Below, one piece after another: positions 1 to 11,069 of a DNA stretch of 64,000 bases. The first letter of the stretch is position 1. Every line of letters starts with the position of its first letter. A program made the position numbers and the translations under genes. This DNA is from Codonopsis lanceolata (taxonomy: Eukaryota > Streptophyta > Magnoliopsida > Asterales > Campanulaceae): positions 68,886,614 to 68,950,613 of the forward strand of contig CM028377.1 of NCBI GenBank assembly GCA_013146195.2. The letters are read 5' to 3'. The notes beneath the pieces were generated by a model. The model was not told the DNA's origin and ran no database searches. It saw only the letters and a list, made by a program, of their open reading frames with translations.

Positions 1-74
1 GATGTTTAACGTGTACAGAGTTTTCAAAAGAGTAAAATAGATACAAAGGTTTAAGGGAAAAATAGATACATAAT

Positions 75-3000
75 TTACCAAGGCCGTTTCCCTTTTCCTT
101 TGTCTGCAGCTTCTTTCTCCCTACGCTGTCTCTCTAGCTTTTCTATTCTTCGTACGTACTCGTCATCGGCATCTGTGGGAGGTCTGGTGGAACGAGAGCG
201 GTAGTCGAGTTCTTCACGAAGACGGCTGTTCTCTTCCATCAGCATTCGGTTGATAGATCTCATTTGCTTCTCCTCCGTGATGGCCAGATCACGATGAGCG
301 TTCATAATGTTGTAAGCAGAGTCGCGAGCTAGGTTGTTGAGCTCTAGGACAGGAGGGCGGCCATTGCCGAGATGCAGTGTGATGGCATGGAACAGCTCGT
401 AGAAGAGAGATGAGCAGATCCGGACACATTCGTCGCGTTGTGCTTCGACATTGATCTTGACGTCCGTGAACTCGTGTCTCATCTGTCCAAAACGAGTCCA
501 TACATCTTCTTGAAATTGGCGTAGAAGAGCAGTAGTGCGATCATTGGCCTTGGACGCGGTAGTGGCGATCTCAGCGGTAGCAGTAGTTATGCTAGTGAGT
601 GCGCCTAGCCGTTCATAGATGGCGTCCAGCCTTGACAAAATTTTAGCATTGGCCGGCTGAGAGGAAGATGGTTCCTGGCCAATGTGAACATGAGCGGTAC
701 CGGCAGAGGAAGTGGCTTCAGGAGACACTGGCCGGAAGGGCTGTTGGAGAGGAGGAGTGATGGAGTCGGAAGAGGAAGAGTCTTGGGTTGGTATGGTGTT
801 GGTAGAGGAGGAGATGGTTTGAGGTGGAGGGGGAGGGGTTGGTGGGGAATCTAGCTCAATGTCAGTGTCAGAATTTTCACTGACAATTGAAGATTCGGGT
901 AAAGGTTCGGTGGAGAACCAGAAAGATGGGGCATGATAGAAGAGGGATTTGGGTTTATGAAGGAGAGGTGGAGGTTGTGGTCGATCAGAAGAGAATAGAT
1001 CTGCCACTGAGGAAAGCTCAAAGAGAAACTTGGCAGCGGCAGAGTATATTGGCTTGGTAGGAGGGTTTTGAGTTGGTTGTGGTGTTGTTGATGAAGAGGG
1101 TTGGGTTTGGTGAGGTGAGGTAGGGGTTGATGGGTTAGGAGAGTAGTTGAATGGTGAAGGAGGAGGAGGAGTTGGGGTTCGGGTAGGCTCCTTCTGTCTA
1201 TGAGGCTCCTCCTGTCTCTGAGGCTCCTCCTGAGGGATAGACTCCTCCGGAGGTGGTGAATTCATCTGAGTAGATGACTCAGGAGGAATAGGTTGGCTTG
1301 GGGTGGCGGTAGATGGTTGGTTATTGGTAGAGGGTTGGTTAACGGTAGATGGTTGGGCGACGGTAGAGGGCTTGGCACCGGCAGACCTCTTTTTCTTCCT
1401 TAGCGGTAGAATAGGGGCCTCAGCTGCTTCATCGGTAGAGGCAGGAATGTCTGCAGGTGGCTGGTCCTCAAAGGTTTTACGTAGTCTCCTACGTTTTGGT
1501 TTAGGAGTGGGTGCAAGAGAAGGTGAGGGTGGTCGTTTGGTTTTAGAAGAGGGCTGGGAAGAAGAGGTTGGCCGGTGAAGGTTGGGAAGGTGATGGAGTT
1601 GGTTTGAGTCTTGTCCTTTTGGCCTTCCTTCATCTCCTTCCGAATCCACTTGGCCTGCTGCTCTTCAGTTGGTACTTCTTCTTCCGGCCTGGTCTTTTTG
1701 CCTTTGGCTTTCTGCTTGGCTCGTAAGAGCTGTTCTGCCTCATTAGCCAGATCCTTGGCTTTTTGTTGAAGAGACTGGGCAACTTGTTCGTTGAATTTAG
1801 CAGAATCCTTTTTGAGAGTTTGGCTAGCCGCGTCATAAGCTTCCATATTGAAGCGAGTGACAATGATCAGTACTGGCTTAGCGACCTTGTCAATGGAGAC
1901 GGGCGGACGACCTTTCTGCATCATTCGCTTGTTTTCGTACTCAGTATATTTGTTGAAGAATGAAGCTGTCAGCTGCTTGTCCTTGGACACCAATATAAGT
2001 TCATCTTCCTTGATGGAAGAGTTGACTTCCTCATTGTCTCGGAAAAGAGCATTTATCAGCATGACGAATGGCCGCTTGCAAGTGGGGTTGTTCTTAACTC
2101 GTTCTACCCACTGCTTGAGCTCATTGAAGATGATGGCTCCGAAGTTGAGACGGGTTTGAATGAAGACGGCACTTGTAAGGTTCAGCTGTTGTGCCGTGAA
2201 CATATCATGAGCACCACTTTTGAACAGAAGCCCCTTGTCTATTAGGTGGCTATTGCAGTAGACGTCCAACGGGAAGAGATTTCTCAGCATCTTCCCTTGT
2301 GGTTCTCTAGGGATATCAACTCCCCTCATTGCTTCCCAGGCATGGTTAGCCTCAGCAATGGTTGATTCAAGAGCGCCACCAAAATGCACACCAATAATGG
2401 TGGAGATGGTCTTGGCGGTGATGGAGATAGGACGGCTTTTAATCCATCCACGCAGAGCGTTCTTGTTCATTAACTCCATCCTTTGATAGAACTCTTCTGC
2501 CAAGAAAATGCTGTAGTCTTTGTCGTTGAGGCAGAAGAGTGGAAGAATTCCAGAGGCATTCATGTCCTCGCATGCCTTGACTCCGGCGGCTATAGTGCAG
2601 ACTGACTGGAGGTCAATGCACATCCCAGGTATATAAAGTTTTGGGTCCAGGGCAACAATAACGTCATGAGCAGCTGGAAAAGTAGGATATCCCGGAAGGT
2701 TGACATCCAAACTTGGAGGAATGTCGGCTGGTCTAGCTTCTTCCCCGCATCACGCTTTGATTTGGATGATTTTGCCTGAAAGAAATGCAATCAAAAATTA
2801 GGGCTTTTTACCTCAAGAGCTAAACAAGCAGAGATTTCAAGTTTTTCTGAGATTATTGACAATTTTAGGAATGAAAACTTGAAACCCTAGAATGTTTAGT
2901 GAAAGCAAACCAGAGAAATGTATAGCAGACGTTTTTCAAGAGAGTAAGCATTCAAAGCATAGAAACGACTGTTAGGTTTTAGGTTTTGAAGAACAACAAT

Positions 3001-3123
3001 GGCGAATACTGTTTTGAAACTCGAAAGTGACTGTTTGTATTCCAAAACAATTTAGGTTATGAAATGAGATGCGAAACAGTAAGCGATAAATTTCAAGTAG
3101 TAGAGTAGAGAAGAACATACCAT
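75..3123 (-). pseudogene. Envelope-like / 'putative plant transposon protein' ORF with intron after its ATG, frameshifted
   Basis: Two long reading blocks lie on the minus strand, 2710 to 1400 (436 codons) and 1649 to 75 (524 codons), in different frames that overlap. The first has the globular domain seen in plant transposon/envelope-like proteins (motifs LFPLDVYCNSHLIDKG and FVMLINALFRDNE). The second is Pro/Ser/Thr-rich, with a basic NLS-like stretch (KPKRRRLRK) and a charged coiled-coil C-terminus. Upstream, ATG at 3123..3121 is followed at once by a GTATGT donor; the acceptor TTTCAG ends at 2776 and exon 2 opens MAKSSKSKRDAGKKLDQP. Continuing needs one frame change near 2720-2745 and another near 1620-1650, so the copy looks inactive. 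It sits downstream of copia pol in the same orientation, as in SIRE-type elements. Function in the family is unproven; membrane segments are not evident. Confidence 0.7.
2776..3120 (-). other. Predicted intron separating the start codon of the envelope-like ORF
   Basis: The minus strand reads ATG then GTATGTTCTT (donor at 3120) and ends TTGCATTTCTTTCAG (acceptor at 2776). It is 345 bases long and AT-rich. Splicing joins the lone ATG in frame to GCA AAA TCA TCC, opening a basic N-terminus. Both sites fit plant consensus well, but use is inferred. Confidence 0.55.
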
Positions 3124-3260
3124 TGATGTTGATGAGAAGAAGAAACAAGAAGATTTTGGGAATGAAGAGAGCAGTTGCACAGATAGAGAGAGTTTGAATA
3201 GAGAGAGAAATATTTTAGACAAAGGGGTTTCGTAAAGTTTTGAAAAGGTGGTTCAAGGTC

Positions 3261-3268
3261 TATTTAAA
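3261..3268 (-). promoter_or_regulatory. TATA-like box upstream of the envelope-like ORF
   Basis: The minus strand reads TTTAAATA about 140 bases upstream of the lone ATG at 3123, followed by a CT/GA-rich leader. This could be an internal promoter for the downstream ORF; it is an isolated AT-rich match and may be chance. Confidence 0.25.
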
Positions 3269-3486
3269 GAAGAAAAAAATTTTAGCGCAAAAGCGGGAAC
3301 TTAAGATATTTTCTAAGTACCAAATTTTATCCTTGACCCCCTTTATTGCTTTAGAAACCTCTTTTAAAAAAATAGACTAAGTAAAGATACTAACCTTTAA
3401 GTCTTCCGCTAAAGGGAAAATTACGTCTTCCGGTCAGTCTAAAACTAAGTCTACTGGTATGAAAGAAAAAAAATAAAACTTTGAAA

Positions 3487-4110
3487 TTAAGCAGTAGGAT
3501 CAATCATACCAAGATTTCTCCTTAAATAAGCAAACCCGGTGGCATCCAAAGGGTTTTGTGAGAATGTCACCAATTGATGCTCGCTTGGAACATATTCCGC
3601 ATCGATGTTACCTTTCTCCACATGATCTTTGAGGAAGTGATAACGATATCAATGTGCTTTGTCTTCGAGTGCATCATCGATTTTTGAGACCGAATTGCCG
3701 ATGTGTTGTCACACATAATTGGACAATTTGCGCCTTGATGTTGTAGTCCACTAGTTGTTGCTTCATCCATAGAAGTTGAGAGCAACCGGCAAAGAATGTA
3801 TTCGCCTCGTGGTTGAATTTGCAACCGAACCTTGTTTCTTGCAAGACCATGAGACAAGTCTATTTCCAAGGAATTGACAAGTCCCACTGGTGCTTTCGCT
3901 CACTTTGCAAGCGCATAATCTGCATCCGAGTATCCAACTAGGTCGAAATTGTTGTGTTTGGAATACTAGATGCCTAGATTTGTTGTTGTTGAAACATATA
4001 TGATAATACGCTTGGCAAAGAAGCAAATGTGATTCCTTTGATCGCCTCGAAATCTTGCACAAACACAAACAAAGAAACATAATGTCGCCCATCGGGCAAG
4101 AAGGTAAAGA
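3487..4110 (-). pseudogene. Copia RNase H domain remnant
   Basis: Minus-strand pieces in several frames match the C-terminus of Ty1-copia pol: LVGYSDADYALAK, CPIMCDNTSAI, MMHSKTKHIDI and, at the end, NPLDATGFAYLRRNLG followed by a stop at 3487..3489. RNase H degrades RNA in the RNA/DNA hybrid during reverse transcription. Frameshifts around 3600-3900 break the reading frame, so no intact domain remains. Confidence 0.8.
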
Positions 4111-4179
4111 AGTGAACCTATGATTCCTCGATACTTGGTCATGTTCTCTTGCTTTCCCTTTTCATCTTTGTCAAGATGG

Positions 4180-5012
4180 CGCCGGTAGACATTGGAGTCT
4201 CAAATCCTTTAGCCGAATCAAGACCAAATTTCTTGATTAGTTCCTTTGCATATTTGGTTTGGTTGATGAAGATTCCTTTGGAAGTCTGTTGAATCTCAGC
4301 CCTAGAAAGTAGGTAAGTTCACCCATCATGCTCATCTCGAACTTGCTTTGCATCGCCTTCTCGAATCTTTTACATAAAGCTTTGGTTAGTTGATCCAAAG
4401 ATGATGTCGCCCACATAGATTTGTACCGTAAGAGAATGACCTTTTGAGGATGAATGAGAGTAGTGTCTATCCTTCCTCTCACGAATCCTTGTTCTATTAA
4501 GAACTTGGATAGAGTTTCATACCAAGCTCGGGAGCTTGCTTTAGGCCATAGAGCTTTCTTGAGTCGGTAGACATGATCCGCTTTGTCTTGAATAACAAAT
4601 CCTCCCGAGGTCGCTCCACGATACCGCTTTTGAAGATCACCATTCGTAAAGGCACTCTTTACATCCATCCGATACACTTTGAAGTCCATGAACGAGGCAT
4701 AGGCTAGAAAGAGTCTCGATTGCCTCTAATCTAGCAACATGAGCAAATGTTTCATCGAAGTCAATTCCTTCTTCCGCTTTAGCCTCGAGCAACCGCCTAG
4801 CTTTGTTTCGTGACATTTCCATCTTCATCTCTTTTGTTTCTAAAACCCATTTGGTGCCGATAACGGATGGTCACGGCCTGAACTAAGCTCCACACCTTGC
4901 ATCTTTCAAACTGGTTCAACTCTTCTTGCATAGCTTCAATCCAGTTATGATCTTCGATAGCTTCATCAATCTTCTTTGGTTCGAGTTCAGATACGAATGC
5001 ATATGCAAACAT
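4180..5012 (-). pseudogene. Copia reverse transcriptase remnant
   Basis: Recognisable RT blocks on the minus strand are W-I-EAMQEELNQFER near 4900-4950, FRNKRDEDGNV near 4810-4840, GIDFDETFAHVARLEAI near 4730-4770, YRMDVKSAFTNGDL near 4640-4680 and GELTYFLGLRF near 4290-4320. The catalytic YVDD box reads YVGD (4406..4417), one Asp replaced by Gly, in a frame broken from its neighbours. RT copies the element RNA into DNA; this copy cannot be active. Confidence 0.85.
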
Positions 5013-5307
5013 AGTCTCTTCTCTAACTTTATTCCTTGTACGAACTCCTGTGTTGAGATCACCAATGATTTGAGAAATAGGATGATCTTTTGTTTCAATA
5101 ATGGTTGGAGGAAGATCACTTCTGGTGGGTTCTTCCCTTAAGAATTACTTGAGTAGGTTGAGAAGGAGATTCACTAAAATCGTTCAAGAGATAGATCTTC
5201 AAAACCTTCATTTTCTCGTGAACAAGAAGGATGAGTGATCTCGCAAAGGTGTTTGGGGTAAAATGTAAGAGATGGGTTCCGGGTCAATGTAAGAGTTGAA
5301 GCAGTAT

Positions 5308-6130
5308 CTACAGAGTCAAGTCCGCCTGAAGGGTTAGCGTATCGAAGGGTCTCGCAATTGCCGCTCGATGAGGAGTGGAAGTAGATGCTGTGTTTATACC
5401 TATCTCATCATTATCAGAATCATTAGCAACATTCGGAGCCTTTATAGGCTCTAACAAGTCATATTCATTAAAAGAAACATGCACAGATTCTAGAATTTTT
5501 AAATGAGTTTTACTGAAAATGCGAAATGCTTTTGAATGTTTGGAATACCCCAGAAAAATTCCTTCGTCTGATTTTGCATCAAATTTTCCTCTATATTCTT
5601 TTCCATTATGAAGAATAAAACATTTACAGCCGAAGATTTTAAGAAATCCTATGTTGGGGGCTCTTCCTCTCCATATTTCATATGGAGTTTTGTTATGAAA
5701 CTTGTTTACCAGGGATCTATTTTGGGTAAAACATGCAGAGTTGACGCCGCCTGTAAGTACTTTGAAGTTTTGCTTCGCCAAGATTGTTCTTGCCGCTCAA
5801 TCGTTGTCCCGTTTCTTCCGCTCAGCCTACACCATTTTGTCGAGGAGTTCCAGCCAAAAGTTGTGGCCGATCCCGTGGTCATCACAATATCTTTCTACAC
5901 CATTGTTCTTGAATTCAGTGCCATTGTCTGATCTTATGTCACTAATGTCTTCAAGCTTTTGAGTTTGAAGTCTTATGAAAAGAGCGATGACTAGATCATA
6001 CGTCTCATCTTTTGAAGTCATTGTTTCAATCCAGGTGAACCTAGAGTAGTCGTCAACTACTACAAGTGTATACTTGTCTCCGTAAATACCGATCGTAGTG
6101 ATTGGTCCAAAGAGATCCATATGCGTAAGT
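5308..6130 (-). pseudogene. Copia integrase core and C-terminal remnant
   Basis: The core block 6120 to 5827 carries MDLFGPI (first Asp), VVDDYSRFTW and SDNGTEFKN (second Asp). A frame break separates it from the next block, 5781 to 5308, which has NKTPYEIWRGRAPN, FGCKCFILHN and GIFLGYSKHSKAFR, the usual copia integrase C-terminal signature. Integrase joins element cDNA to host DNA. The third catalytic Glu falls where the frames separate, so it is not readable as one protein. Confidence 0.85.
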
Positions 6131-6189
6131 CAAGAGGTCCTGTTTGTAGACAAGACAGACTTTCTTTTCAAGGAAGACTTGGAAAGTTT

Positions 6190-6700
6190 TCCTAGTTGGC
6201 AAGCTTTACAACTTCGTCATGGTCGGCAGACACCGTAGGTAGACCTCGACAAGCCTCTTTGGAGAGCTTGGAGAGGTGCTTGAAGTCAGGTGATCGAGAC
6301 TTGTGCCATAGCCAATCGTTGTCACGAACGTTGTTAGCTACTAGGCAAAGGCTCGAGAATCTCCCTAGAAGATTTAAGTCCACGACATAGACATTTCCTT
6401 GTCTATTGCTCTGGCCAAGATTGTAGAGCAGATTCACGATCTATGAGGCACCGGTTGGAGTTGAATTGGCATATTAATCCTTTGTCGCACTGGGATATGC
6501 TCAACAGATTGTGCTTTAGGCCGCTCACTAGAGAGACTTTGTTGATGGAGAGACTTCTAGTGATCGAGCCATATCCAATTGTCTTTCCTCTTGCATTGTC
6601 TCCAAAAATAACAAATGGGTCCTTTCGCTTCAGCCTATATCTGTAAGTAGACTGCTTCCAACATGTGTCTTGAGCGCCCACCGTCTGTGTACCGATGTCT
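6190..6700 (-). pseudogene. Copia protease and gag-pre-integrase remnant
   Basis: The minus strand near 6690-6660 reads YTDGGRSRHM where copia proteases have a D-S/T-G catalytic triad followed by CSRHM; here the triad at 6677..6685 is DGG. Downstream blocks VSLVSGLKHNLLSISQ and WLWHKSRSPDFKHLSKL are the gag-pre-integrase (zinc-binding) region. Frames change between blocks. The aspartic protease would cut the Gag-Pol precursor; the altered triad argues against activity. Confidence 0.8.
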
Positions 6701-7399
6701 TTGTTTTCTCGATTCTATAGCCATGAAGCATTCCTCGAAAAAGATTTAAAGCAACAAGGTCCCTTTATTTTCGGGTCCTAAGGATTAGCAACCTTTGGAA
6801 CCCATACCGCCTAACCTTGAGAGAACTAGGTCTCGCATCTTGAGCTGAACCTTAGCCGGCATTCCTGTGGCCGATGGCCTAGGCAATGCAAGAATGACAT
6901 AAATGAAACTTCCATGTAGAGAATTGTCGTTGTCCTTAACCAGGAGTGATTATGAATATCCTTTTTCTTAACATCCATTCTTGGTTCAGCTTTGCTTGTC
7001 GACGTAGACTTAATTGATTTCTTTTTTTGAATCTTCCTAGGTAGCTTACCACCGCATTCTAGCTTTCGCTTGTCTGTTGATTACCTTTTTAGGAGGATTT
7101 GGTAATACTACCTTTAAGTTTACTTTCAATGTGCAGAGCCTTGCTCGCTTCATGACAAACTTGATAGTCACCCAGAGATTTAGTAGGTCTACCGCCAGAG
7201 ACTTTGCCTTAAATAGAGTTGTTGCAGATGCACTTTAGTTTCTCTACCATTACTTTCTCGTGTTTCTCATTTGAATCACTATCTTGGCTTTTCCTTTCTG
7301 AAGCTTGGGGTAAACATAAGGAACACTTGAATAACCAAGGCCTTGTTTCCTTTATTTTCGAACGCTTGTTTAGAGAGAGATATCATTAGCGCCTCTGAG

Positions 7400-8440
7400 G
7401 ATTCACCTTTCTCTCGGATCGATGGGAATGTCATACTCGGGCTCATCTGAATATCCTATGCCGCATTTATCTTTACTAGATTTTTGGCTTGAAAGGATTT
7501 CTTCAAGGCATCCTGGAGTCGCTCCAGAGTCAATTGTCTTTTGCAAGGCAATTTTCTCTAGGTCAAGTCCTTTGACGTGCTCGCTAGACATTCAATTTTG
7601 TCACAAAGGAATTTGTTTTCTCCTTTCGAGCTTGATACTTTCTTGTTGATGCCTATCGAGAGTTTGAATCTCACCGCCATCGAGATTTCTCGCCAGCAAG
7701 TTTCTCACAGCTTGGCAAGTTTAACATAGGCTACTCTAAAGGAATTGAATTTTTCAAGCATATCTGATTATCCTTGGTAAGTTCTTCCCCATCAAGTCAA
7801 GCCACCGTTGGTCTCACTTTTATCCAAGTGGACTAGTGAGATTTCGACTTCATTTTCGGAGTCATAGGTAGACCCGAATCATGAGCTATTACATATGTTA
7901 GCTTGCTCACAATCATCATCCTCTTCCTCTCGAATCGCCTCAAACCATGTATGCCTTCTATGTCTTCACCAACATACCTTTGTTTTGGAAATTTTCTATA
8001 AGTAGGTTTTCCAGATGCTTCAAATTTTGCTATTTGGACATTTATGCAAATATCGACAGGTTTTCTTACGCTTGTAATAATACAAGCTCTTTAGATGAGC
8101 TTTCACCAGCCTTTCTAAAAGGTTGTCAGTGTGTTCTTCCTTCCATATTTTGCAAATTTTTGAAAACGCTTTTACAAACATGGCAAATTGTTCATCCGAG
8201 AGAAAATCATTTTCACGAGGAAAGGAGGTTTGTTTTCACAAAGGGTTTCTTCTGGGACCATGGTTGGCAAGGACACAGTCAACTTGTCTTGCTCTAGAGC
8301 CTGATTTACTTCGAGCTCATAAACCTTCAAACTCTGCGTAGAGACTACTGGAGTCATCTGTCTTAAGTTTTTGGATTCTTTCATAGCCGTGGTCTTAACA
8401 TGCCATAAGCTACCAGAGCCTAGAAACCTCATGTTCATTT
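7400..8440 (-). pseudogene. Copia gag remnant with damaged zinc knuckle
   Basis: Minus-strand blocks include MTPVVSTQSLKVYELEVNQA (near 8370-8310), FLSDEQFAMFVKAFSKI (near 8205-8150), LLERLVKAHLKSLYYYK (near 8110-8070) and FEASGKPTYRKFPKQRYVG (near 8015-7965). Between them, 8036..8058 encodes a partial CCHC knuckle (CRYLHKC) that has lost its first Cys pair. The order matches SIRE-lineage Gag. Frameshifts and stops recur; the N-terminus is lost towards the N gap. Confidence 0.75.
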
Positions 8441-8519
8441 CGCTTTTGTCATAAGTTTTACCAAGAGAAAAGCAGCTATTTATTACCTCACCGAAGTTTA
8501 TCAGATGCTTGTCTCAAGG

Positions 8520-8619
8520 NNNNNNNNNNNNNNNNNNNNNNNNNNNNNNNNNNNNNNNNNNNNNNNNNNNNNNNNNNNNNNNNNNNNNNNNNNNNNNNNN
8601 NNNNNNNNNNNNNNNNNNN
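8520..8619. other. Assembly gap, 100 N
   Basis: Exactly 100 N, the usual placeholder for a scaffold join of unknown size. The copia gag side stops here and unrelated AT-rich DNA resumes, so the missing 5' LTR and gag start may lie in the gap. Confidence 0.99.
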
Positions 8620-9267
8620 TTGTTTATCTTTTATTTTAATAGTATTCATAAATCATAATCATAAAATATTGTTGGTTTGAAACTTTGAATCATTGAACAT
8701 TCAAATGTTTGATGTCTAAAATTAGAGCTTTTTTATTTGGTTGGTTGAAAATTTGGAATTATAACTTTTTTTATTTTCAAAATTAGGGATTTTCTTATTT
8801 ATATATTTATTTTGATACAAATTGCGAATTTGTTGTTTGAGGATTTGTTTGATTTAATGGTTGTTGAGCTATTGACCTATTGTTACATGTTACTTGTTTA
8901 GTTGTTTAGATTGTAATCTTCAAATTGTGAATTTTGGTTTTTTGTCTCTTCAACGAGATTATATGTTTTTTTGACTATTGAGGAATATAGAAAGATTTTT
9001 AAATGAAAATTGATAGAAATTGGAATTGGTGGTTCTGCATCTCCTAGTACTCAACCGTCTGTTCCCATAACTTCAACTAAGAAAGATTTTCTTGTATGTT
9101 ATATTGAAAAAAAAGTTGTTTAATAGTGTTACAAATGATGATGTAAAATTATGAAACACAGACACTTACCTAAAAGAATTAATTGATAAACATCCATTTA
9201 AAAACAGTAAGAGTACTTTTATTCAATACATATAAAATTATTAGGTGTTCCGCCGCTTAGATGTTCT
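8620..9267. other. AT-rich spacer, nothing recognised
   Basis: Low GC, no long reading frame on either strand, no repeat that I can delimit. Confidence 0.5.
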
Positions 9268-9557
9268 GTTAAAGCACAAAATCTAAAGCATGATATACAT
9301 TGTTGGTGCTTTCTCTAACAACTTAAGCTTTTAGATGAGTTGGTTACTAACATAGTATCGAGCTCTGTGGTTTGCCGAAACAAGGGTTGAAATCTTCCCG
9401 CTTGCATTTATCCAAAAAATATTACAAAGTGCGTGTTGACCCTTATAATTAAGTGCATCTCTCTACGTATGCGTGAGGGGGAAGTGTTAAGCACAAATCT
9501 AAGCATGATATACATTGATCTTTCTGGTTAAAACTTCCAGATGAGTTGGTTCTTACG
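9268..9557. repeat. Retroelement-like direct repeat pair flanking a primer-site-like motif
   Basis: A ~75-base segment (GTTAA-GCACAAA-TCTAA-GCATGATATACATTG ... AGATGAGTTGGTT) occurs at about 9268..9350 and again at 9486..9557. Just after the first copy, ACATAGTATCGAGCTC resembles a decayed TGGTATCAGAGC initiator-Met primer site. This looks like LTR debris; boundaries are uncertain. Confidence 0.4.
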
Positions 9558-9621
9558 TATTACGATATTTTTAAGGGGATCAATAATGATTTTTCACTTA
9601 TTATCTCATCGTTACTCAAAC

Positions 9622-9704
9622 GATAGAGACCATTACCAGTGCACAAAGTCACAAAGCTTGTCTTGATAGAGACCATTACCAGTGCACAAATCACAAAGCT
9701 TGTC
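9622..9704. repeat. Tandem duplication, 43-bp period
   Basis: GATAGAGACCATTACCAGTG and the following ~20 bases occur at 9622 and again at 9665, nearly identical, so a recent tandem duplication. Confidence 0.8.
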
Positions 9705-10198
9705 ATGATCGTTTTACTGGACTTCGTTTTGAAAATGGTGAATGAATGTCGGAAGATTTTTAGAAATGTCTCATTAACACGCAAATTAATTGACACGGTC
9801 CATTTGGGATTTGGGAACCCAAATTATATTGGAATTTGCAATTGACTAATTGAAGCATTCAATGACAAATTTATTGTTTGGAATTTGGATCATGAAAGAA
9901 AATAGGAAAATAGTAAGTTTACCCTTTAGGATGATAAGCATGGTGACAACAAGAAATATGGCGTATGAGTGCGTATTAATGCATCTTTGGAACATAGTTG
10001 TCACCATAATGATAATCTTGGTGATAAACCTAACAAAATTGAAGAAAATATGGAACGTGAACAATAATGCTAGCATTATTACTTTTTACAAATTTGCCTT
10101 TACCAAAAACAACCTACTTGAGTCATCAGGGCAAAGACGAAGTTTGAATGATAGTAGTATTTCTTAGAAATTATCCAGCTTCGATTAGTAGTAACTTT
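9705..10198. other. Spacer without recognised genes
   Basis: Open frames of up to about 105 codons occur on both strands but show low-complexity, non-conserved composition. No known family recognised. Confidence 0.4.
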
Positions 10199-10310
10199 TT
10201 TTTTTTAATTGTTTTTTTTTCCTACTAAGGGGGTCGTGGGAAGGGATCGAACCTGAGACCTCACATATTGTGAAGTCTCATCTACACCATCGACAACCCC
10301 TTACAGGAAA
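10199..10310 (-). mobile_element. tRNA-derived SINE-like copy
   Basis: On the minus strand a ~95-base body contains GGTTCGATCCC, a perfect RNA polymerase III B box, and ends in an A-rich tail (the T run at 10199..10221 on the plus strand). A weak A-box-like stretch lies upstream. No tRNA cloverleaf is formed. Flanking duplications are not clear, so the call rests on B box plus tail. Confidence 0.5.
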
Positions 10311-10438
10311 CTTAGATAGTAATATTTGTTTTTAAGCTAATTGTGTTAACGCACATCAACAAAATCATATATAAACAAAATAAGGAGGATCGATTTATTA
10401 ACAATTACACATAAGTATATCACTAATCATTATAGATT

Positions 10439-10991
10439 CTAAGAAAATTTCTTATACACAATATTTGTTGTCTTATTAGTTGGTTTTTCATCTTCACTGC
10501 ATATCAATATTTTCAAACCAAAATAATTTGTTACTCTAGAAACTACGACATATAATTATCTATGGCTAAATACTGAGTTTTTTTTTTCTTTCTAAAAGGG
10601 ACATGCGTGTAATTATTGACTTTGAAATTTGTTAATTGTTATTACATATGATACCAGCAATGTAAATTGTCTCCTTTGGAACTTGAAAGACAGTCTTACA
10701 TCAGATAAGTTAATGACAATCTTGGGATAAAAACATTTTCTCAAACATTTTTGTTTCAACAATGTGATCCACAAGATTTATGATGATTAGTCTTGTTTCA
10801 TTGCACAACCCTGCAGCATGGTTAATGTTTCTCAATAACATTACTGGAACACTAGTTTTAAATGTCAATTCATGGTCTGACAACCTCGAACGCTTTATAT
10901 TATTCAAAAACCCTGTATAATGAATTTCTTCGAACAAACTTAAATTTTTTCCGCTCTTCAAATAGAATGTGAACTCAAATAAGTTATTCAT
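10439..10991 (-). pseudogene. Helitron/PIF1-like helicase C-terminal remnant
   Basis: The minus-strand frame 10991 to 10710 contains PVMLLRNINHAAGLCNETRL, the hallmark of the PIF1-type helicase domain of plant Helitron Rep-Hel proteins. In other frames downstream come FKFQRRQFTLLVSYVITINK (about 10650-10590), then YVVVSRVTNYFGLKILI and a stop near 10439. The helicase would unwind donor DNA in rolling-circle transposition. Two or more frame changes and absence of the Rep domain show a decayed 3' piece. A Helitron 3' hairpin with CTRR end was not located. Confidence 0.75.
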
Positions 10992-11069
10992 TTTGAATGA
11001 TTACTTTTATTAAGCTAAAATCAAAATAACGAAATTATTTTTACCGTTAACAATTATTTTTGTTTTGTA

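Larger units (their letters stand above)
75..8519 (-). mobile_element. Decayed SIRE-like Ty1-copia retroelement with extra 3' ORF (partial)
   Basis: Reading the minus strand, the order is gag (about 8438 to 7400), protease and gag-pre-integrase (6700 to 6190), integrase (6130 to 5308), reverse transcriptase (5012 to 4180), RNase H ending at TAA 3487..3489, then an envelope-like ORF (3123 to 75). This order, with integrase before RT, is diagnostic of Ty1-copia, and an extra ORF between pol and the 3' LTR is typical of the SIRE/Maximus lineage. No LTR is visible: the 5' side runs into the N gap and the 3' side leaves the window. The pol frame is broken many times and catalytic residues are lost, so the element is dead. 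Confidence 0.85.

Noticed and set aside
1303..1578. 91-codon plus-strand frame, Val/Gly/Trp-rich
   Set aside because: Antisense shadow of the proline-rich part of the envelope-like ORF.
9846..10167. 105-codon plus-strand frame
   Set aside because: An overlapping 76-codon antisense frame is similarly open, and neither has a recognisable motif.
10199..10310. Possible tRNA gene because of GGTTCGATCCC
   Set aside because: No acceptor stem or anticodon arm can be drawn; the A tail points to a SINE.
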